The translations under genes and the position numbers were made by a program. From assembly GCF_000004195.4 (NCBI RefSeq), contig NC_030677.2, positions 44,641,142-44,705,141 on the forward strand: a stretch of DNA of 64,000 bases, written 5' to 3'. Shown in pieces: positions 57,851 through 64,000 of the stretch (positions within the stretch are counted from its first letter, which is position 1; the number at the start of each line of letters is the position of its first letter). The stretch comes from Xenopus tropicalis (Eukaryota; Chordata; Amphibia; Anura; Pipidae). The notes beneath the pieces were generated by a model. The model was given only the letters and a program-made list of their open reading frames with translations, made no database searches and had not been told where the DNA came from.

Positions 57851-59420
57851 TGTAGCCTGTAGGTCAGTAGTGTAGCCTATAGGTCAGTAGTGTAGCCTGT
57901 AGATCAGTAGTGTAGCCTATAGATCAGTAGTGTAGCCTGTAGATCAGTAGTGTAGCCTGTAGGTCAATAGTGTAGCCTATAGGTCAGTAGTGTAGCCTAT
58001 AGATCAGTAGTTTAGCCTGTAGATCAGTAGTGTAGCCTGTAGGTCAGTAGTGTAGCCTATAGGTCAGTAGTGTAGCCTATTGATCAGCAGTGTAGCCTGT
58101 AGGTCAGTAGTGTAGCCTATAGATCAGTAGTGTAGCCTATAGATCAGCAGTGTAGCCTGTAGGTCAGTAGTGTAGCCTGTAGGTCAGCAGTGTAGCCTGT
58201 AGGTCAGTAGTGTAGCCTGTAGGTCAGTAGTGTAGCCTATAGATCAGTAGTGTAGCCTGTAGGTCAGTAGTGTAGCCTATAGAATAGTAGTGTAGCTTGT
58301 AGGTCAGTAGTGTAGCCTGTAGGTCAGTAGTGTAGCCTGTAGATCAGTAGTGTAGCGTGTAGGTCAGTAGTGTAGCCTATAGGTCAGTAGTGTAGCCTGT
58401 AGATCAGTAGTGTAGCTTGTAGGTCAGTAGTGTTGCCTATAGGTCAGTAGTGTAGCTTGTAGGTCAGTAGTGTAGCCTGTAGGTCAGTAGTGTAGCCTGT
58501 GGTCAGTAGTGTAGCCTGTAGATCAGTAGTGTAGCTTGTAGGTCAGTAGTGTAGCTTGTAGGTCAGTAGTGTAGCATGTAGGTCAGTAGTGTAGCCTGTA
58601 GGTCAGTAGTGTAGCTTGTAGGTCAGTAGTGTAGCCTGTAGGTCAGTAGTGTAGCCTGTGGTCAGTAGTGTAGCCTGTAGGTCAGTAGTATAGCCTGTAG
58701 GTCAGTAGTGTAGCCTATAGGTCAGTAGTGTAGCCTATAGGTCAGTAGTGTAGCCTATAGGTCAGTAGTGTAGCCTGTAGATCAGCAGTGTAGCCTGTAG
58801 GTCAGTAGTGTAGCTTGTAGATCAGTAGTGGAGCTTGTAGATCAGTAGTGTAGCCTGTAGGTCAGTACATAGTAACATAGTAAGTTGGGTTGAAAAAAGA
58901 CATACGTCCATCAAGTTCAACCATAATGCCTATACCTAACCTGCCTAACTACAAGTTGATCCAGAGGAAGGCAAAAAACCCCATCTGAAACCTCTCTAAT
59001 TTGCCTCAGAGGGGAAAAAATTCCTTCCTGACTCCAAGATGGCAATCGGACCAGTCCCTGGATCAACTTGTACTAGTCAATGCTATAGTAGTGTAGCCTG
59101 TAGGTCAGTAGTGTAGCCTATAGATCAGTAGTGTAGCCTATAGATCAGTAGTGTAGCCTGTAGGTCAGTAGTGTAGCCTATAGGTCAGTAGTGTAGCCTG
59201 TAGGTCAGTAGTGTAGCCTATAGGTCAGTAGTGTAGCCTGTAGGTCAGTAGTGTAGCCTGTAGGTCAGTAGTGTAGCCTGTAGGTCAGTAGTGTAGCCTA
59301 TAGATCAGTAGTGTAGCCTGTAGGTCAGTAGTGTAGCCTATAGATCAGTAGTGTAGCCTGTAGGTCAGTAGTGTAGCCTGTATGTCAGTAGTGTAGCCTG
59401 TAGGTCAGCAGTGTAGGTCA
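57851..59420. repeat. 20-base minisatellite, two blocks
   Basis: Unit GTAGCCTRTAGRTCAGTAGT. Block A 57851-58867 has about 51 units; block B 59088-59420 about 16. A few 19-base units (near 58500, 58655) and point variants (CCTGT/CCTAT, GGTCA/GATCA, AGTAG/AGCAG) show incomplete homogenisation. The LINE tail at 58868-59087 separates the blocks. Confidence 0.97.
58868..59087 (-). mobile_element. CR1/L2-like LINE 3' tail inside the minisatellite
   Basis: ATAGTAACATAGTAAGTTGG, CCATCAAGTTCAACC, CAGAGGAAGGCAAAAAACCC, AATTCCTTCCTGACTCC. Read on the - strand it is an untranslated 3' end. A family distinct from the LINE at 38010 downstream of CATCAAGTTCAACC. Confidence 0.8.
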
Positions 59421-60158
59421 CTATAGCATTGACTGTACTGCAGAAGGGCCACCATTAGAAAAAACGGGGTCCTATCCTACTTCGCTAGCAGGGCCCTTGC
59501 CTCAGGGGTCCTAGGTAATTAACTGCCTGCCTAGGCTATTTAGGGGGTGGGCCCTGCCAACTAAATATAGAATAAAAGCCCCTCAGTAGATCACAATGCC
59601 CTATTATACCACCACCCATATTTCTCCCAGGGCAGGAACAAAGTGCCTCTAGGGCAATGGGACATTTACTTAATTAGGTGCAATGGGCAATAGGAAGAGC
59701 AGCTAAAGCGTCTGAGTGTGGGAAATTGCACTTGTGCCCCATGTAGGTGCATCGCACCGGCCATCTCGCTGGCTCTCCTGTGCTGAGAAATGCGGCAGCC
59801 ATAACACCTTCCCGTTGTTCCATTCAGAAACTCCAGTTCAGCACCAGTAAGTGTTACAGGGCGGGGGATATTCCGAAAGGGAATGATATATAAATATCTG
59901 CTACAGGATGTTATTGGGTTTAGCTATAATAAGAGACTGGGCGCAGTGCCATTCCCACTGTTCCATCTAATTGCCCTGTGTTGTTGGAATGCACTTACCC
60001 CTCACAGGGTGATTGCAAGTGTCTAGTTGCCTGGGCAACTATGGCTCCATGCACGGGCAAAAATTGCTTTAAGTCCTCCCCCCTATTGGCTGCAATTTAC
60101 CAGGCAGCACTTTTCGGCTCACGGTCCTACACTGTCTCATTCTCTCATTAATTTGGCA
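59421..60158. other. intergenic stretch, nothing recognised
   Basis: It starts with the 14 bases CTATAGCATTGACT, an inverted copy of 59075-59088. No gene. Confidence 0.45.
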
Positions 60159-60505
60159 CTATAAAGGGGTAGTTCACCTTTAAATTAAAAAAATTTTTTG
60201 TGGTTTTTAAATGATCTTGATTTTAGTTCAGCAGTTTTCCTTTACTAAGGTCAGATTTACCTTAGCAACCAGGCAGTGGTTTCAATGACAGATTGTAGAA
60301 GAATAGGAGAGACCTGAATAGATGTGTAATAAAAAGTAAAAATAGAATTGTAACCTTAAAGAGGCTCATGGTGGCTTCTTGGGGTCCATGCCCCCCCCCC
60401 CCCCCCCCACCTTTTGACAGCTGGAAAGAGGCAGAAGAGGAAGGTAAATAATTGAAATGAAGACCAATTGAAAAGAACAGAACATTGGGTGAGCTACCCC
60501 TTTAA
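60159..60505. mobile_element. T2-like MITE
   Basis: TATAAAGGGGTAGTTCACCT at left (TTAA mutated to ATAA) and GGTGAGCTACCCCTTTAA at right. Contains an 18-base poly-C run. Confidence 0.75.
60391..60408. repeat. C18 homopolymer
   Basis: Eighteen consecutive C inside the T2-like MITE. Confidence 0.9.
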
Positions 60506-60767
60506 TTTGTCAGGAATATTTATGACCGTTAGTCTGGTGATAGTGGAGCAGACCCAGTTTTGACCCAGTATTGTGTCATTAAAGGGCAAGTAAACCAGAT
60601 ATGCCTAAACGAGCCCACTTCTGAGTTACACCTCCAGCATATCCATCAGGATGGATATATGCTATGTAATCTCTCTGGTACATAGTCCCATCTAGTGGTG
60701 AGTTTATATAGCATTTCTCTGCTATAGTTTTCTTAGTAGCTTTTGTAGAAGAACAGAAGCAGTTTTG

Positions 60768-60785
60768 CCCCCCCCCCCCCCCCCC
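60768..60785. repeat. C18 homopolymer
   Basis: Eighteen consecutive C. A single T2-type end TTAAAGGGCAAGTAAACC lies upstream at 60579. Confidence 0.9.
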
Positions 60786-60959
60786 ATAATCAGCCAAGAG
60801 GTACCCAGAGCCCAAAGCAAGTACTTCTTGCACCTGCTACTAATCGTCAGCCAGCCTAAAGCCATCTCCATGTTCTTCTACTGGCCCTCATTTGCCTGTT
60901 TGTTCATCAGAACAGGGTGCCCCCACCATTCACGTGCAGCCATTTCCATTCACTGACAA

Positions 60960-61656
60960 ACTTTTGCTCCACTGCCCCGAATCTGTCCCTAGGTTATACA
61001 GTGATTTTTTATTTTTTTTTGTAGGGGGAAACTCGCAACCCTCTGCCACTGCACCCTAGGCTTGTAATGTTTCTGCCTACCCTAGTTCCAGTAACAGAAA
61101 TTATATCTGTGCACTGATAAAACCAAGGGGCATATTTATGAAGGATCAATAAGTAACAATCAATTCCAATGAATTCATAATAATCATTAAATACATTTAG
61201 ACAATCACTTCTGCCAAATGACCATTAAAATTTGATCGATCATAACAAATTGATCCAATAAGTCTAAACTTTTTAATTTTAAGTGTATAGCACTGAATAC
61301 ATAATTAATGTAAAAATGTACTTTCATACATAAATCACCCTGGAAAAAGTGTTTCCATTTCCAGGAAAGTGGATTCAAACAATATCAATAACGCTCAAAT
61401 TGACTGCAACTAAAACAACCCCTAAAACAATGGGGTGCCAAGTCGTGAGGGACACATGGCTCAGGAAAAAGTAGCTATGGCAATACCCAGTGATTTTACC
61501 TTTAGTTGTCCATGTAAATGAATTTGTTAAATTATCCTGTGCAAGGTACAGACTCCAGAGTCAGGGGGCACAGGCCAGCCCTGTCTTTATCTCCTGTCGC
61601 TCCCTAATCTGCGCTTCTGAATGGCATGCAGTTGGGGATGGGTAAGAAGTGGGAGC
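60960..61656. other. intergenic stretch
   Basis: GCACCCTAGGCTTG...CTGCCTACCCTAGTTCCAG near 61050-61092 is a hAT-type relic of the 11280 family. No gene. Confidence 0.45.
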
Positions 61657-61999
61657 CAGGCCTGGACTGGCAATCTGTACATTCTGGCAAGTGCCAGAGG
61701 GGCTGCTGCAAGCCGCCATAGACAGTCACTATTTATTGGGCATGTGGGGGCTGTTTGGGCCTCTGTGTATTTGAAATACCAGGGCCTATTTCAGTGGCTT
61801 AACTAGATGTTACTGGTCCCCACAGCAAATTCAATTTGCAGCCCCTAAAGTTGACCTCTTCTATCAAGATATATTAAAATTGCTTTCTAATTAGGGCCTT
61901 ATTGGGCGCCCTACACTTCTGGGCCCCCCTGCAACTGCAGGGTCTGCTTCCTCTGTAGTTATGCCCCTGGCCTATTTTAAAACCCACTCCGGACCTGGT
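61657..61999. mobile_element. hAT-like MITE split by another hAT MITE
   Basis: Begins CAGGCCTGGACTGGCAATC and ends CCGGACCTGGTG. The inner element 61792-61969 interrupts it. A reverse relative is at 37567-37711. Confidence 0.65.
61792..61969. mobile_element. hAT-type MITE with exact 8-bp duplication
   Basis: CAGTGGCTTAACTAGA at left and TGTAGTTATGCCCCTG at right. GCCTATTT flanks both sides (61784-61791 and 61970-61977). Confidence 0.9.
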
Positions 62000-62115
62000 G
62001 GGAGGGCTACACCTTCTTGCTTCCCCAATCATCCCTCATAAATTCAACTGTGCTGAATTGTAGACAGGCAGTATTGTATTCTTTGGGGAGGTACAGGTCT
62101 CTGTGCTCCAAGCCT

Positions 62116-62376
62116 CAGGCCTGGATTTGTGGGCAGGCCAAAAATTCTGGGCTTAGGATGGCAAAATTGGGGGGGCAGCATCCCACATTGCCACTGGGAA
62201 CTAGACAGGAGATTTTGCCAGCTGTTTGAATCTTCCATCCTCCCAGTCCCCAGTGGAGCGATAGCCGGCGGGAAAATCTGCGAGTAGCAGGCTGGTGACA
62301 GTATTGCAAGCTGGGGGTTGGGTGAGAGCACAGGGGGGGGGGGGGTAGGGGTTCAGTATTTTAAAATCCAGCCCTG
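62116..62376. mobile_element. hAT-type MITE with exact 8-bp duplication
   Basis: CAGGCCTGGATTTG at left and AAAATCCAGCCCTG at right. CCAAGCCT flanks both sides (62108-62115, 62377-62384). Contains a 13-base poly-G run. Confidence 0.9.
62333..62345. repeat. G13 homopolymer
   Basis: Thirteen consecutive G inside the hAT MITE. Confidence 0.9.
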
Positions 62377-62384
62377 CCAAGCCT

Positions 62385-63947
62385 GTAGCCATTCCACAAT
62401 TTGTGTTTAGAACTGCTTATAAGCAACACTAGTTCTGAAGTTGGGTCAGTCGAGAACATTATGCGCAAGGTACTTGTACTTTAACTCCACGCCTTCACTA
62501 GGGCAGATACTGATGTGAATGATGAACAATCCTAAAATGCCTGTACCACACAGGTGGTAAATTTAAAAAAAAAGATAATAATCACCCAGGCCAATTCTTG
62601 ATGTTTTAAAAAATCAAATGAAACCCAATGTGCCAAATAGCAATGAACCAGTTGGTGGCAGTATAATACCAGTTACCCACTGCCCCAGCACAATCAGGAC
62701 TGTACCAAAATGGCCTGTTACGTAAGAAATGGAACCTGTTCCCTTATGTAAGCTTCCTAATTGCATTGTACTATGTTCTTTCCTTTTCCCATGATTTTTG
62801 TTGTTTTCAACCCCCCCTCCACCTCAAAAAAACCTTAAACTGCAAGGGGGTGTTGTGGAGGGGGTAAGTTAAAATAAGTATTAGCAAGTGTCTCTGACAA
62901 GCCGTTCATTACTGTAAAGCAGTAAATATTTTTGCTATTCTATTTGTCTTACATGGGCCACAAACAGGCAAACAAATTCTGAAAAAGTGTTGCTATATAC
63001 TGTAGTATAAAGAAAAAAAAGGGAAATACATTATGCATTATATGTATATTGGTTGGACCACAAAAAATGGTTTAAAAGGCAGGAAAACTTAAAATCAGGG
63101 TAAGTAAAATGAAGGTTTCACTGTATATGAAGATTGGGAGCAATATCAGTGCACTAAGGCACACACTGCTTTGAATTAGTAACTTTATGTATCTTAGAAG
63201 GAGAGACGAGGCATTGCAAAAAAGCAGCAGCTGCTGCCTGTGGCCCTGTGGCCCTTGCTGAACTGCAGCTTCCAGCACCACATGACTGCTTTTGGGGAAT
63301 GTTGGGAGATATAGCTCAGGAGAAACTCCCCATATACAGGCAGGTACTGTTTGTGCTCCTATCTACCTTCTGCCTCACACAGGGCAGGTTCTGGTGCCAA
63401 GTGTCTCATGTAGGAGCTGCACCAATCAGAGCAGGGGGCGTGATGTTTAGCTTCCTGGAGGCAGGTCAGCGTGTGTCACAGACTAACCTTTCCCCTATAT
63501 CACAAAGTCATTGAAGTATCCTCTGGCACTGACTTCTTGTAAACTTTAGCCTACATACCTCTAACTATTATTAAACACTGATGCGTTTTCCATTATTAAG
63601 TCACCTTGTGATACATGCGGAGGCTGGAAAATGTTCATCTGAGCTCTATTTACAAGCAGGGGTGCCTGGTGACACATACATAGATATACATAATTGTAAT
63701 TGCAATTGAAGGGGCTTGTGCAACAGTATTTTTCAATTCTGGATCTGCTGTTGTTTTTTTTTTAACTGCCATCATTCTTGTTATGAGGTTGGCTAAGGGT
63801 GTTATTTCGAATTCAGCAACACATGAATCTGGTTAGTCCTGCAATATAAGATCTTTAGAAATGAAAAAAAACAAGAACCCAATACCAAGCATATTTCACA
63901 ATATTTTACTGCCTGATCTGTTTATATTAATACATTTAAAGCTGTCA
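62385..63947. other. intergenic stretch, nothing recognised
   Basis: No gene or clear transposon. Confidence 0.45.
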
Positions 63948-63962
63948 CCCCCCCCCCCCCCC
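63948..63962. repeat. C15 homopolymer
   Basis: Fifteen consecutive C near the end of the window. Confidence 0.9.
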
Positions 63963-64000
63963 AATTATTCGGGAGTTACACGATTTTGCTTTCTCTCCCA

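Noticed and set aside
57851..59420. CRISPR-like array
   Set aside because: Head-to-tail 20-base units without spacers in a vertebrate genome make a minisatellite.

Overview
The window looks like frog nuclear DNA, most likely Xenopus. The genes have many short exons and long AT-rich introns. Much of the sequence is DNA transposon debris, including a 3.1-kb element whose two ends match, from memory, the Uribo2 piggyBac element of Xenopus. TTAA-flanked short elements with TTAAAGG ends resemble the Xenopus T2 family. There is no bacterial, phage or CRISPR content. No database search was possible, so family names rest on recognition. Layout: positions 762-32679 on the + strand hold the last 15 coding exons (713 residues plus stop) of a large multi-EF-hand gene, best read as efcab6. 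Every exon junction keeps phase, and an AATAAA lies 130 bases after the stop. Two of its introns are long: 6592-14523 holds the Uribo2-like element and many short elements, and 14635-25067 is long and partly repeat-free. Positions 41605-43790 on the - strand hold the complete four-exon coding sequence of a Hes-related bHLH-Orange repressor that I recognise as helt (252 residues), with a TATA box about 75 bases upstream of its ATG. The two genes converge, separated by about 8.9 kb of nested transposons: a CR1/L2-like LINE, a solo LTR, and hAT-like and TATA-flanked short elements. From 43.9 kb to the end I see no convincing gene. That stretch holds hAT-type short elements with clear 8-base duplications, a 1.3-kb 20-base minisatellite split by a LINE tail, several long poly-C tracts, and a few repeat-free stretches that could be helt regulatory DNA. 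Function: the EF-hand gene probably encodes a ciliary or sperm axonemal protein. helt is a neural transcriptional repressor. The two are not expected to work together; their adjacency matters mainly as a question of synteny and of possible bystander enhancers in the efcab6 introns. No wholly new system is evident. The most interesting items are the Uribo2-like element with an internal 395-base tandem array, the GC-AG intron in helt, the reciprocal nesting of two repeat families, the AGGTCA-rich minisatellite, and two strong hairpins.
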